A DNA stretch of 45,179 nt from an uncultured Planctomycetota bacterium (GTDB lineage: Bacteria > Planctomycetota > Planctomycetia > Pirellulales > Thermoguttaceae), in NCBI GenBank assembly GCA_900318195.1, contig ONJR01000188.1:1-45179 (forward strand), given 5' to 3'. Below the pieces are notes generated by a model. The model was not told the origin of the DNA. It searched no databases and saw only the letters and a list, made by a program, of their open reading frames with translations. This document shows positions 8,563-17,334 of the stretch, one piece after another. Positions within the stretch are counted from its first letter, which is position 1; the number at the start of each line of letters is the position of its first letter. A program made the translations under genes and the position numbers.

Positions 8563-10470
8563 ATGCTCTCGAAGAGAACGCTTCTGGAGCGTCTGTGTTC
8601 GGCGCGGACAGGCGCCGCCGTTCTGCTCGCCGTTTGGCTTGCGACGCCGTACGCATACGCGCAAAAAGCGGAAACGATTCTAAAGCAAGCGCCTAGCCAG
8701 AAGGTTGACGTGGATTATCCTTCCGAGGACGAAACGTCGAAATGTGTGGTTAAGCCTTTTGAAGAGGCCGGTTATAAGGGCGTTGCGCTTTATAAACCGG
8801 ACGGCTCGACGCTTCTACGCGTCTGGGCGGCGCCGCCCGCTAGACCCGGTCAACGCGCGACGGTCGAGCAAATTCGGTTCTACAAGAACGGTATTGAGGT
8901 CTTTCGCGACGTCGTTAACAAAGAGGCTCGCTGGTTCAACACTGGCGGCACGCGTCGCGGCGTGATTGGCTCCGATAAAAAGACGATCGAGTCGTGGACG
9001 GTAATCTCCGCCCAGGAGGCGACGCAGGAAGCGATTGCGGCTCTGAGAACGAACGATTTTCCTCGTTATCAGCGAGTGGCGCTTTCGGCGAAAGAGCTCG
9101 AAAGTCTCGGCTTGACCGGAGCGGTCGGCGCAGAAATTGAGAAACAGGTTAAGGGCGTAACCGCCGCCGAGTTCGCGAAACTTGCGCAAACGTTGCAGAT
9201 CCCGGAGGACGCCGTTTGGGGAGCGCTCAACGCAGGCGTTCCTGCGACCGTTCCGGGAGGCGCGGTAAGTAAGGAAGATCTCGACGTCTATTATAATGCG
9301 GCGGTCGTCGTTATGACGGGTCAAGGCGAAGAGGCGCGGAGTCAGGAGTACTTTATAGGCGATATAGTTCGTGTCGGCACGACGTGGAAGATAGTTGGTC
9401 TGCCAGTCGGCGAACCGTTTGGTTCCGCGACGGGAGCGGTTGCCGCGTCTTCCGTGCTAATTCCGACGAGCGGCGATTCTACCGCCGCAACCGGTTCGAC
9501 GTCAGAAATAGGCGAGCTTGGCGCCGCGCTTTCTGAAGCGTACCATAAACTTGAGGCTGCGTCGCCCCAAGAATATCCCGCGCTGTGCGAGCAGACGGTT
9601 CAGCTTCTACTCAATATCTCCGAGTCTAATCCGCAAGAGCGCGACAATATGCTTTCTCAAGCTGTCGACGTGATCTTTAGCGGGGTTCAATCCGGGGTCT
9701 ATCCCGGCGGCGCGAAGAAGCTCGCCGAACTTTCTGAAACGCTCAGCGACGCTAGCCCTGAAGTTAAGGCGCGTTTGCGTCAGCGTCAGATAACCGCCGA
9801 TTGGCTGCTTGTCTCGCAGGCGCAACCGCAACCGAAACCAGCGGAGCTCACGAAGGCGCAGGAGAAGTACGCGGAAGATCTCGCGGCGCTCGTCGAGGAA
9901 TTTCCCAATACGACGGCGGGAGCGGAAGCCGCTATGACGCTAGCGCTCGACCAAGAGTATATGCTCGATAACGACGCTGCCGCGAAGTACTATCAACAGG
10001 CGGCGCAAACTGGCGACGCGTCCGAAGTCGGACAACGCGCAAGAGGCGCGCTCGCTCGTTTGAAGTCCGAAGGCGGGAAGTTGAATCTACCCGCAATGCA
10101 GTATTTGGGCGGCGGCGCGGTCGATCTCAACGCGCTCACAGGTAAGCCGACGATTGTCTTCTTCTGGGGAAGCTGGGATTCCTCGAGCGTCGACGTTGTC
10201 AAGCAACTTGCGAACCAGGTCAACGTCGTCGGAATCAACGTCGATTCGGCGCCCGATCCTGACCAAGCGACGGCGTACTTCCAGCAGATCACGCGCGGTC
10301 TTCCGTGGAAAAACGTCTGCGATCCCGCCGGTCTAAGCGGCGCTCCCGCCGTCTCGCTCGGCGTCATGACGGCTCCCTGGGTCATTCTGCTAGATAAAGA
10401 CGGAACTGTCGTTCGTTCGAATATTTCCAATCTTGACGAACTTCCCGACGTTCTCAAAGAAATGAAATAG
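8563..10470 (+). CDS. Secreted protein with C-terminal thioredoxin-like (TlpA-type) domain lacking catalytic cysteines
   Basis: The protein has 635 residues. ATG 8563 is chosen because AAAGGAG lies eight bases upstream; a TTG six bases earlier is too close to that site. A signal peptide ends near YAYA-Q. Residues about 50-300 are of unrecognised fold, with an N-terminal segment containing LYKPDGSTLLRVW. The middle region (about 310-500) is helical and TPR-like. The last ~130 residues follow the TlpA/AhpC-TSA pattern: GKPTIVFFWGSW, then DSSS where WCPPC would be, a VVGINVDSAPD strand, and MTAPWVILLDKDG at the cis-Pro strand. Because CxxC is missing, thiol-disulfide exchange is unlikely; a binding or structural role is inferred. 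Four similar Cys-less domains occur at 26-34 kb. Confidence 0.8.
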   Translation: MLSKRTLLERLCSARTGAAVLLAVWLATPYAYAQKAETILKQAPSQKVDVDYPSEDETSKCVVKPFEEAGYKGVALYKPDGSTLLRVWAAPPARPGQRATVEQIRFYKNGIEVFRDVVNKEARWFNTGGTRRGVIGSDKKTIESWTVISAQEATQEAIAALRTNDFPRYQRVALSAKELESLGLTGAVGAEIEKQVKGVTAAEFAKLAQTLQIPEDAVWGALNAGVPATVPGGAVSKEDLDVYYNAAVVVMTGQGEEARSQEYFIGDIVRVGTTWKIVGLPVGEPFGSATGAVAASSVLIPTSGDSTAATGSTSEIGELGAALSEAYHKLEAASPQEYPALCEQTVQLLLNISESNPQERDNMLSQAVDVIFSGVQSGVYPGGAKKLAELSETLSDASPEVKARLRQRQITADWLLVSQAQPQPKPAELTKAQEKYAEDLAALVEEFPNTTAGAEAAMTLALDQEYMLDNDAAAKYYQQAAQTGDASEVGQRARGALARLKSEGGKLNLPAMQYLGGGAVDLNALTGKPTIVFFWGSWDSSSVDVVKQLANQVNVVGINVDSAPDPDQATAYFQQITRGLPWKNVCDPAGLSGAPAVSLGVMTAPWVILLDKDGTVVRSNISNLDELPDVLKEMK

Positions 10471-10493
10471 TCTCGCGCGCTTACGCGAGCGCT

Positions 10494-10529
10494 AGCCCGA
10501 CGACGCGCCGTAGCGTCGCCGGGCTTTTT
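10494..10529 (+). terminator. Intrinsic terminator after the 8563 gene
   Basis: AGCCCG plus CGACGC (10494-10506) pair with GCGTCG plus CGGGCT (10513-10525) with one A/C mismatch and a 6-nt loop. Five T follow. Confidence 0.85.
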
Positions 10530-10572
10530 GATTCTTTCGGCACAGTTGATGCGCGCGTTGTTTTCGCGTTTA

Positions 10573-10600
10573 TTGTCTCATTGCACGCAACGTCTATAAT
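10573..10600 (+). promoter_or_regulatory. Promoter for the phosphoesterase/ATPase operon
   Basis: TTGTCT (10573-10578), 16 nt, TATAAT (10595-10600). It drives a leader of about 180 nt before the start at 10787. Confidence 0.6.
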
Positions 10601-10606
10601 CTGATT

Positions 10607-10786
10607 AAACGCTAAAAACTTTTCTGTTAGCGGATAAAGGTAAAATTTTTCTCAAATTCGCGCGACGACGGTCGCAATTTTCCACGATTTCTATTAAAAT
10701 GAAACTCGCCTTTTTAGGCGCGGTGCGTCGTGCGTTAGTGCGCGCGACCGAATCAAATTGACAACTGGTTGACAAAAGGGTGACAA
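10607..10786 (+). other. 5' leader of the phosphoesterase/ATPase operon
   Basis: This unusually long leader contains a small hairpin, CGCTAA (10610-10615) with TTAGCG (10627-10632), and a second near 10709-10722 (CGCCT, TTTT, AGGCG). Just before the start codon, TGACAA occurs three times within about 30 bases, the last touching the ATG. No known riboswitch was recognised. Confidence 0.35.
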
Positions 10787-12349
10787 ATGACGTCGCAAGG
10801 GTTTCGATTTATACACGCGTCCGACTTTCGCTTGGAGGCGCCGGTCGACGGACTCATGGAATCGCCGGATCGTTTGGGCGACGCGATTTTGGACGCGCCG
10901 CGCGTAGCGGCGGAACGCGTTTTTACTGCGGCGTTGAAAGAAAAGGTCGATTTCGTTGTTCTCACGGGCGATCTCCTTTCGCCGCGCGATACCGGACCGC
11001 GCGGTCTTCTCTTTTTGATCGAACAGTTCGCGCGCTTGGAGGCCGAACGCATTCCGATATACTGGGCTTCCGGTCGTAGCGATTCGCCGGACGCGATCCC
11101 TTCCGCGTTTCGTTTTCCGGAGAATGTGCATATTTTCCCGGTCGGTACGATCGAAGAGGTCTTTTATAACCGCGACGGTTCGACGCTTGCGCGCATCCTT
11201 GGCACGAGTTGGGGTAAATCGGCGGTCGCTCCGCGCGGCGCGGTCGATCCCGTTGAAGGCGCCGACGATCTTTATACGATCGGCGCGTTCAACGGTCGTT
11301 TGCCGACCGAAGCTCTTAAGGACGTCGGCGTGCGCTACTGGGCGCTCGGCGGCGCACGTTTGCGCGAAACGGTCTCGCGCAATCCCAGTCTTGCCGTTTA
11401 CGCCGGTTCGACGCTTGCCCGCAACTTCTCCGAGCCGGGCGACTTCGGCGCGACCTTGGTCGAGGTCGGCGAGTCAGGACGTACGACGGCGACTCTGTTG
11501 CGCACGTCTCCGCTACGCTGGTCGACGGAAACGCTCGTGATTCGCGAGGACGAAACGGAGGAGGAAGCGCTTGCAGAAGCGCGCTCGCGAGTTAAGGCGA
11601 TTCAAGAGAAGGAGCGCGAAGACGCCGCGTTCGCCGGACGTTCGACAGAGGGCGACATTCGTCTCGTCTCCTTCCGAATCGAAGCCGATCAGGCGGTTCT
11701 ACCGGCGCTACGCTACGGCGCGACGACCCAGACGATCATACGCGACCTGCGCACCGATTTCACGAAGAGTTACCCGATCGTATACGTCGTCGACTTCGAG
11801 CCCGTTCTTGCCGACAATATGCCGGAAGAAATGTACGAGCGCCAAACGATTCTTGGCGACTACCTTAGAATGGTGCGCTATTACCGCGAGAACCCCAAAG
11901 AACGGATCGATATCGAACAATTCATGCCCGAGGAAATGCGCGAATGGGGCGAGCGCGAGCGTCTGAAGTCCGAAATAGCGACGCGTCGCGCGACCGAAGG
12001 CGACGCCGCTGATTTAGGCGAGCTGACGACCCGCCTTGCGGCGCTCGACGCGAAACAGTACGCGCCGGAGACGTCGACGCTCTACGATTTAACGACCTTC
12101 GATTTGAACGCGCGCGACGACGAATCAAGCGGGTCGGTTAGTCTTCGCACGCCGGATAAAGAGAACCAACGTCGCGAGGCGCTGCTGGAAGCTGCGGCGC
12201 TCGGCGCGGATCTGCTCGCGGAGAACGATTCGCCGGTCGCGTTACTCGAAGGCGCGGTAGCCAAGGGGCTGACGAAGAAGAATCGCGTCGTCGCCGCCGA
12301 ACTGCGCAATATGCAGAAGAATCTTGACGGAAAGGAGATAGGCTCGTGA
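10787..12349 (+). CDS. SbcD/YhaO-like metallophosphoesterase homologue, predicted catalytically inactive
   Basis: The protein has 520 residues and no signal peptide. Its order of motifs follows the Mre11/SbcD/YhaO nuclease fold: FIHASDFRLEAPV (residues 8-20), VVLTGDLLSPRD (57-68), IPIYWASGRSD (89-99), IGAFNG (165-170) and YWALGGAR (184-191). In active members these positions read DxH, GDxxD, GNHD/E, a histidine in the fourth motif, and GHxH. Here Arg15, Ser65, Arg97-Ser98, Asn169 and the sequence GGAR replace the metal ligands; only Asp13, Asp62 and Asp99 remain. The C-terminal ~280 residues, Glu/Arg-rich, would contact the ATPase partner. The gene overlaps the ATPase gene by four bases (GTGA), so the two are translationally coupled. 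A scaffold or regulatory subunit without nuclease activity is inferred. Confidence 0.8.
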   Translation: MTSQGFRFIHASDFRLEAPVDGLMESPDRLGDAILDAPRVAAERVFTAALKEKVDFVVLTGDLLSPRDTGPRGLLFLIEQFARLEAERIPIYWASGRSDSPDAIPSAFRFPENVHIFPVGTIEEVFYNRDGSTLARILGTSWGKSAVAPRGAVDPVEGADDLYTIGAFNGRLPTEALKDVGVRYWALGGARLRETVSRNPSLAVYAGSTLARNFSEPGDFGATLVEVGESGRTTATLLRTSPLRWSTETLVIREDETEEEALAEARSRVKAIQEKEREDAAFAGRSTEGDIRLVSFRIEADQAVLPALRYGATTQTIIRDLRTDFTKSYPIVYVVDFEPVLADNMPEEMYERQTILGDYLRMVRYYRENPKERIDIEQFMPEEMREWGERERLKSEIATRRATEGDAADLGELTTRLAALDAKQYAPETSTLYDLTTFDLNARDDESSGSVSLRTPDKENQRREALLEAAALGADLLAENDSPVALLEGAVAKGLTKKNRVVAAELRNMQKNLDGKEIGS

Positions 12350-15300
12350 AAATAACGTCTCTCAGAATTGAGCGTTTTGGCGTTTGGGAGAATTTAAATC
12401 TCCCGAAATTGTCGCGCGGGCTCAATGTTTTCTTTGGACCTAACGAAGCAGGTAAGACGACGCTGATGCAGTTCATTCGCACGTGCCTTTACGGCGGCGG
12501 CGATGAAGATCGCGCGCGTTATATCCAGATGGCGCTCGACGGTCGTCGCCGACGCGAACGGCGCGGCGGTCGCGTTGACGCGTCGGATCCTCGTCGCGCT
12601 AGTTTCGCGTCGTCGCTAGCGAATCCGGTCGATTCTTCTGCTCCCGAGGATATTCGCCGCTTTTTGGAAGCCGGCAAACGCGGTCGCGAGGAGCCTACGG
12701 TTGAGTCCGTCGAAGCGCGCAGCGTCGCGCGCGATCGTAGTCGCGCGTGGATTGGCGGCGTTGCGACGGTTTCGTCCGATTTTGGCGAGCATCGTCTTGA
12801 ACGGCGTTACATTCGTCGCGACGTCGGTTATCAGACTGCGCTGGAACGCAACGCAGGTTTTGTCGCGACGGACGGTATTCCTAACTGGAGCGGTCGTTTT
12901 TATTCCTTGCCTGGTCGTAAGATAGCGGAGTCTCTCGTCGTTACAGGTCCGGACGGCGCGCGTGTCGGCGACTATTTTGCCAAGTCTCTTACGTGTAATT
13001 TGGACGAATCGACGTATAACGGCGTCTTTGCGATCGGTCTTGACGAGTTGCAACGTCTCGGTATGCTCAACGAGACGGAAGCGGCTCAGATGCTTTATCG
13101 GTTGAGCGTTGGGGTCGATCGCGGCGCGTTTGTCCAAGTCTTCCAGCAGATTGTAGCCGAGCGTAACGATTTGCTCGACGTTAAAGGCGGACCGTCGATC
13201 CTATCTTCGCTCGTTAAAGAACGCGATAAGGCGCGCGCAGCGGCGGGAGAAGCGGCGGTCGATTTGCGCGAGTACGCTAGATTGCTCGAAGAACGTCGCG
13301 CCGTTTTGGAAGCGACTCAGAATCTTCAGGAACGTATTGACAAGGCGATCTATCAGAAACGCGCGCGCGAGTTGGCGTTGCAAACGGCGCCGATTTGGGA
13401 CGAACGGGACGCAGCGCGCGCGACGCTCGAAGCGATGGGCGAGGTTCCCGACGTTCCGCGCTCCTCGATCGGCGAGTGCGACGCCGCGCTAGCGCGATGC
13501 GCAGAAACGAGCGCGAAAATTAAGGAGCTGAAAGCGGCGTATCGCGCGAAACGTGACGAACGGGACGCGATTGAGGTCGATCCTGCGATCGACGAACTTG
13601 CGCCGCGCGTCTCTATTCTCGAAGAAGATCTGCCGCGTTTAACTGAAATCGATAAGAAGGTCGCGCAACTTCGCGACGAGCTTGCCGAGCTCAATTCAAA
13701 ACTCGCAGAGGAGGAACAGCGCGTACGTAGCGCCAGGAATGGCAAACTTATTCTTACTCAATCAGCGCTCGACGCGATTAACGCCTCGATTGTTACGTCT
13801 CAACTTGAGAGCGAGAAACTCAAAGGCGGCGCCGTCGATCCAGACGGCGCGAATGTGAAACTGCCGAACAAGCTCGAAGAACTCGGCGCCGCCTTCAAGG
13901 AGATCGAGGACTTCAAAGAGCCAGCGCGCCGCATTAAACGCAGTCGTCAGCGTCTACAAAAGCGTCGAGACGAGCTCGCGCAAGCTCGTCAGCGTCTGGA
14001 GACGCTCGTTGCGAAACTCGAACAGGGATTGACGTCGCACGGTCAGAAGAATCTCACGGAAGCGATCGAGCGAACGGGCGCGTTGCTCTCCGCGATGCGG
14101 CGTCGTATTGAGATCGAGAAACGCGTCGACGAAATGGCGACTTACCGTAAGGAGCTTGAGCGTCAGAATCAGGCGCTAGTTGCGAATCAGGCGATTGTTG
14201 GCGCCCCGCTGTTCGCGCTCGGCGCAGGCGTTGTCGTTGGCGGTCTCCTCTTTGGGCTCGCGCTCTTTTCGCAACGCGTTGATTTAGTCGCCGGTCTCCT
14301 CGGTCTCCTTGCGATGATCGGTTGCATTTTCTATAAGACGAGCGTCGAGAAGCGCAATCGAATGAAGTTGGAGGACAATCAGCGTCGACTTGGGCTTCTT
14401 ACAAAGCAAATGGAACAAGCGCGACACGAGTCGCAGACGCTCGACGAGAAATACCCGGCGCCGACGGGTCAGCCGAACGCGACCTTTGAATCGCGGTTGC
14501 AAAAGGCGAAGACGGATCTCGCGTTCTTTGAGAGTCTTGCGCCGGTCGAAGCGCAATGGCGCGAAGTTACGAAACTGTGCCGCGCGAAGGAAGACGCGGT
14601 CGCTCAGGCGGAACTTGGCGTTAAGAAAGCGCACAAGAGATGGCGAGCGTGGCTGCGCGCCGCGTATCTGCCGACAACTCTTAAGCCTTCGCAAGTTCGC
14701 GAGCTCTTCGCGCGCGTTGAAATTGCCGACGATCTGCGCTCGCAGATTTCCGCAATTTGCGCTGAAATCGAGTATCTTGGTCGCGAGAGGCAGGGTATTC
14801 TCGACCGTTTTGAGTCGGCGATCGCGCTATTGCCGAAAGTAGAGTTTGCCGATCGTTCGCCCTTCTATGTTACGCCGAAGTTGCGCGATCTCCTTAGCGC
14901 GCACGCGAGCGTGCTGAAAGAACGCGCGGATCTTCTCTTTGAAATGAACGACATTAAGAAGACGTGCCGTCGCTATCTTGCGACGTTGCGTCGTCAGACG
15001 CGCGACGCGCGCCGTTTCCTCAGCGGCTACGGCGTCCGCAAGCGCGAGCAATTGGTCGCCGCCGTCGAACGTCGCGAACTCTATCTTCAGCGCGTCGCCG
15101 AGCTCGCCGCGATCCAGCAACGTCTGGACGCGTCGATCGGAGGGTTCTGCCCGGAAGACGAAATCGGTCAGCTTCTCGTCGACGCCGACACGCGCGCGGA
15201 TCTTCCGACGACGATATCAAATTTGGAAGCGCGCCTGGACGCGTTGAACGCGGAACTCAAGGGTAAACTTGAACTTTCCGGACGCCTTGGTCAGCAAGCG

Positions 15301-17025
15301 GACGCGCTCGCGACGAAGAAAGGTAGCGATCGCGCGCGTTTCGACGCGGTCGCGTGCGATTTGCGTCTCGCGCGGGTCGCCGATCTGTGGCAGAGCCGCG
15401 CGGTCGCCGGGCAAATGATGGAGGATATCCGTCGCGCGTACGAGAAAGAACGCCAGCCTGAGACGCTAAGGGAAGCGTCCCGATATTTGAAGCGCCTTAC
15501 GAACGGTCTTTACGTCAATATCTGGACGCCGTTGGGCGAGGACGCGCTCTTTGTCGACGCGTCGAACGGCGAAACGCTCGACGTCGCGGCGCTCTCGCGC
15601 GGCACGCGCGAATTGCTCTTTATTGCGATTCGTCTCGCGCTCGTCGTTTCGTTCGAGAAACACGGCGTCCAGATGCCGCTCATCTGGGACGACGTGCTCG
15701 TTAATTTCGACTATAAACGCGCCGCCGCCGCCGCGAAACTCCTCTACGATTTTGCGAAGAGCGGACGTCAAATCTTCCTGTTTACGTGCCACGAGCATAT
15801 TTGTCGACTCTTCCTGCGTATGGGCGTGCCCGTCTGTGTGCTGCCGACCTCAAACGATCCGAAGCGTCGTCGCTTCCGAGTGCTTGCGCCGCTCAAAAAG
15901 CGTCTCGCGACCGGGGAAGCGGAGCTGTCGATCAACGTCGTCAATCCGGTCGAGTTGGGTCCGAACTTTAACGAAAAGCCAACCCTTGCGACGGCGACGC
16001 AGCGAGGCGCGCTTGCCGTCGACGGGACCGACTTCGATAAAATACGCTTTCCGCTTGACGCGTTCGAAGGCGCGACGCTCGACGCGCCGCTTGGATACAG
16101 GTTTGCACGCGATCACGAGGACGCGCGCGCCGCAAATTATAACTACGCGACCTCCGATTCCGTCGCCGTCGCCGTTGAGCCGGACGATTCCTCTAAACTC
16201 AATCTCAGACTAGCGGATCCGAGCGACCTCAACGGTAAACGCGCGTCCGTTGAAATCGACGTCATCCCCGATAATTACTGGCTTCGCGACGGTTACGGCG
16301 GTCGCGGCGCGTATCGCGCGTATGTGCCGGCGCCGGAGACGACGCGAACCGAGCTCTTTATCCACAACGAGCCGAACGCGGAAACGACTCTTGGCGCAAA
16401 CGCGCCAGAGTTCGACGTCGATTCCTCGCTTTCGTCTTCGCGTTCACGTGAGCGACGCGACGACGAGGCGGTTTACGTCGGCGCGACCAAATCTATTTGG
16501 CTCGACGGTCGTTCTGCGAGTCTTAAGACTCTCTCTGAAACGAGCGCGACCCTGAGCGCGGCAAGTTCAATGCGCTCTAATTTCGACGTTGCCCCGAACT
16601 ATATGGCGACGCGCGACGAATTCGAGGAAACGCGCGACGCATTGGCGCGTCCAACTCAGATAGACGGCGTCGATTATGTGCCCGTGGACGAGTCGACCTT
16701 CGAAAACGCCGATTCTCTCGACTACGACGAATGGACGAAAGTCTTTTCCGACCAGGATAAGCTTGAGTCAAACGCTTCCGACGGTCAGGGCGCGTTCCTC
16801 GATTACTTTGATTCGCCCGAGGTTGAAGTAGGCGGCGCCGCCGATTACGACGACGAGTTGGAGGACGACGAGTCGGAACTCGACGACGAAGATTCTGAGG
16901 AAGAAGCGGACGAGGACGTCGACGAGGAGTACGAAGAAGAGTACGACTCCGACGAGTACGAGGAGTACGAAGAAGACGACGAGGTCGAGGAGGAAGAGTC
17001 CGACTCCTCTGAGGAAGACGAATAA
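12346..17025 (+). CDS. YhaN/SbcC-like SMC-family ATPase with internal membrane segments and a long acidic C-terminal extension
   Basis: The protein has 1559 residues from GTG 12346 (AAGGAG eight bases upstream). Walker A is GPNEAGKTT (31-39). Coiled coil flanks two predicted membrane helices at about 615-665 (around VVVGGLLFGLALF and LLGLLAMIGCIFY); no CxxC zinc hook is present. The ABC signature LSRGTRELLF lies near 1083, Walker B MPLIWDDVLVNFD near 1110-1121, and the switch histidine in FLFTCHEH near 1147. This layout matches the YhaN group, which pairs with YhaO. The ATPase motifs are intact, in contrast to the partner. After about residue 1180 there are ~380 further residues not expected in the family: a low-complexity Asp/Ser/Ala-rich stretch and a final 60 residues of which 44 are Asp or Glu. 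A role in DNA repair or chromosome handling at the membrane is inferred. Confidence 0.85.
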   Translation: MKITSLRIERFGVWENLNLPKLSRGLNVFFGPNEAGKTTLMQFIRTCLYGGGDEDRARYIQMALDGRRRRERRGGRVDASDPRRASFASSLANPVDSSAPEDIRRFLEAGKRGREEPTVESVEARSVARDRSRAWIGGVATVSSDFGEHRLERRYIRRDVGYQTALERNAGFVATDGIPNWSGRFYSLPGRKIAESLVVTGPDGARVGDYFAKSLTCNLDESTYNGVFAIGLDELQRLGMLNETEAAQMLYRLSVGVDRGAFVQVFQQIVAERNDLLDVKGGPSILSSLVKERDKARAAAGEAAVDLREYARLLEERRAVLEATQNLQERIDKAIYQKRARELALQTAPIWDERDAARATLEAMGEVPDVPRSSIGECDAALARCAETSAKIKELKAAYRAKRDERDAIEVDPAIDELAPRVSILEEDLPRLTEIDKKVAQLRDELAELNSKLAEEEQRVRSARNGKLILTQSALDAINASIVTSQLESEKLKGGAVDPDGANVKLPNKLEELGAAFKEIEDFKEPARRIKRSRQRLQKRRDELAQARQRLETLVAKLEQGLTSHGQKNLTEAIERTGALLSAMRRRIEIEKRVDEMATYRKELERQNQALVANQAIVGAPLFALGAGVVVGGLLFGLALFSQRVDLVAGLLGLLAMIGCIFYKTSVEKRNRMKLEDNQRRLGLLTKQMEQARHESQTLDEKYPAPTGQPNATFESRLQKAKTDLAFFESLAPVEAQWREVTKLCRAKEDAVAQAELGVKKAHKRWRAWLRAAYLPTTLKPSQVRELFARVEIADDLRSQISAICAEIEYLGRERQGILDRFESAIALLPKVEFADRSPFYVTPKLRDLLSAHASVLKERADLLFEMNDIKKTCRRYLATLRRQTRDARRFLSGYGVRKREQLVAAVERRELYLQRVAELAAIQQRLDASIGGFCPEDEIGQLLVDADTRADLPTTISNLEARLDALNAELKGKLELSGRLGQQADALATKKGSDRARFDAVACDLRLARVADLWQSRAVAGQMMEDIRRAYEKERQPETLREASRYLKRLTNGLYVNIWTPLGEDALFVDASNGETLDVAALSRGTRELLFIAIRLALVVSFEKHGVQMPLIWDDVLVNFDYKRAAAAAKLLYDFAKSGRQIFLFTCHEHICRLFLRMGVPVCVLPTSNDPKRRRFRVLAPLKKRLATGEAELSINVVNPVELGPNFNEKPTLATATQRGALAVDGTDFDKIRFPLDAFEGATLDAPLGYRFARDHEDARAANYNYATSDSVAVAVEPDDSSKLNLRLADPSDLNGKRASVEIDVIPDNYWLRDGYGGRGAYRAYVPAPETTRTELFIHNEPNAETTLGANAPEFDVDSSLSSSRSRERRDDEAVYVGATKSIWLDGRSASLKTLSETSATLSAASSMRSNFDVAPNYMATRDEFEETRDALARPTQIDGVDYVPVDESTFENADSLDYDEWTKVFSDQDKLESNASDGQGAFLDYFDSPEVEVGGAADYDDELEDDESELDDEDSEEEADEDVDEEYEEEYDSDEYEEYEEDDEVEEEESDSSEEDE

Positions 17026-17054
17026 CGCGCGCCCTTGGCGCTCTTTTACAATCG

Positions 17055-17084
17055 GCGCGGTCGTTTCACGGTCGCGCTTTTTTT
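17055..17084 (+). terminator. Intrinsic terminator of the phosphoesterase/ATPase operon
   Basis: GCGCGGTCGT (17055-17064) pairs with ACGGTCGCGC (17068-17077), including two G-T pairs, with loop TTC. Seven T follow. Confidence 0.8.
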
Positions 17085-17201
17085 AGCGGCGCAGCGTTTC
17101 GATGTGATTTTTGGACGCGGCGCCATGGCGTCAGCGTCGCGCTAGGTTGGCGCTTAAGGGTATGATTTCGTACGAAACTTTGAAATAAAGATTATTTGAA
17201 C

Positions 17202-17230
17202 TTTCCTTTTTTGGCGGAATAGGCTATAAT
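17202..17230 (+). promoter_or_regulatory. Candidate promoter for the FG-GAP/dockerin protein gene
   Basis: A perfect TATAAT (17225-17230) with TTTCCT (17202-17207) 17 nt upstream, in an otherwise featureless 306-base gap. The leader is about 95 nt. Confidence 0.5.
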
Positions 17231-17334
17231 GTAGCTCAGCGCGTGTGGCGCGATAAGTGCGCAAATTACGCGCAAATTATGGGCGGCGACCTGTTCGCTT
17301 GCGGAAGTCCCCTGCATAGACGTAAGGTGTAATG

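Noticed and set aside
14190..14345. Zinc hook in the YhaN/SbcC-like ATPase
   Set aside because: No CxxC occurs at the coiled-coil apex; two hydrophobic membrane segments occupy that part of the chain.
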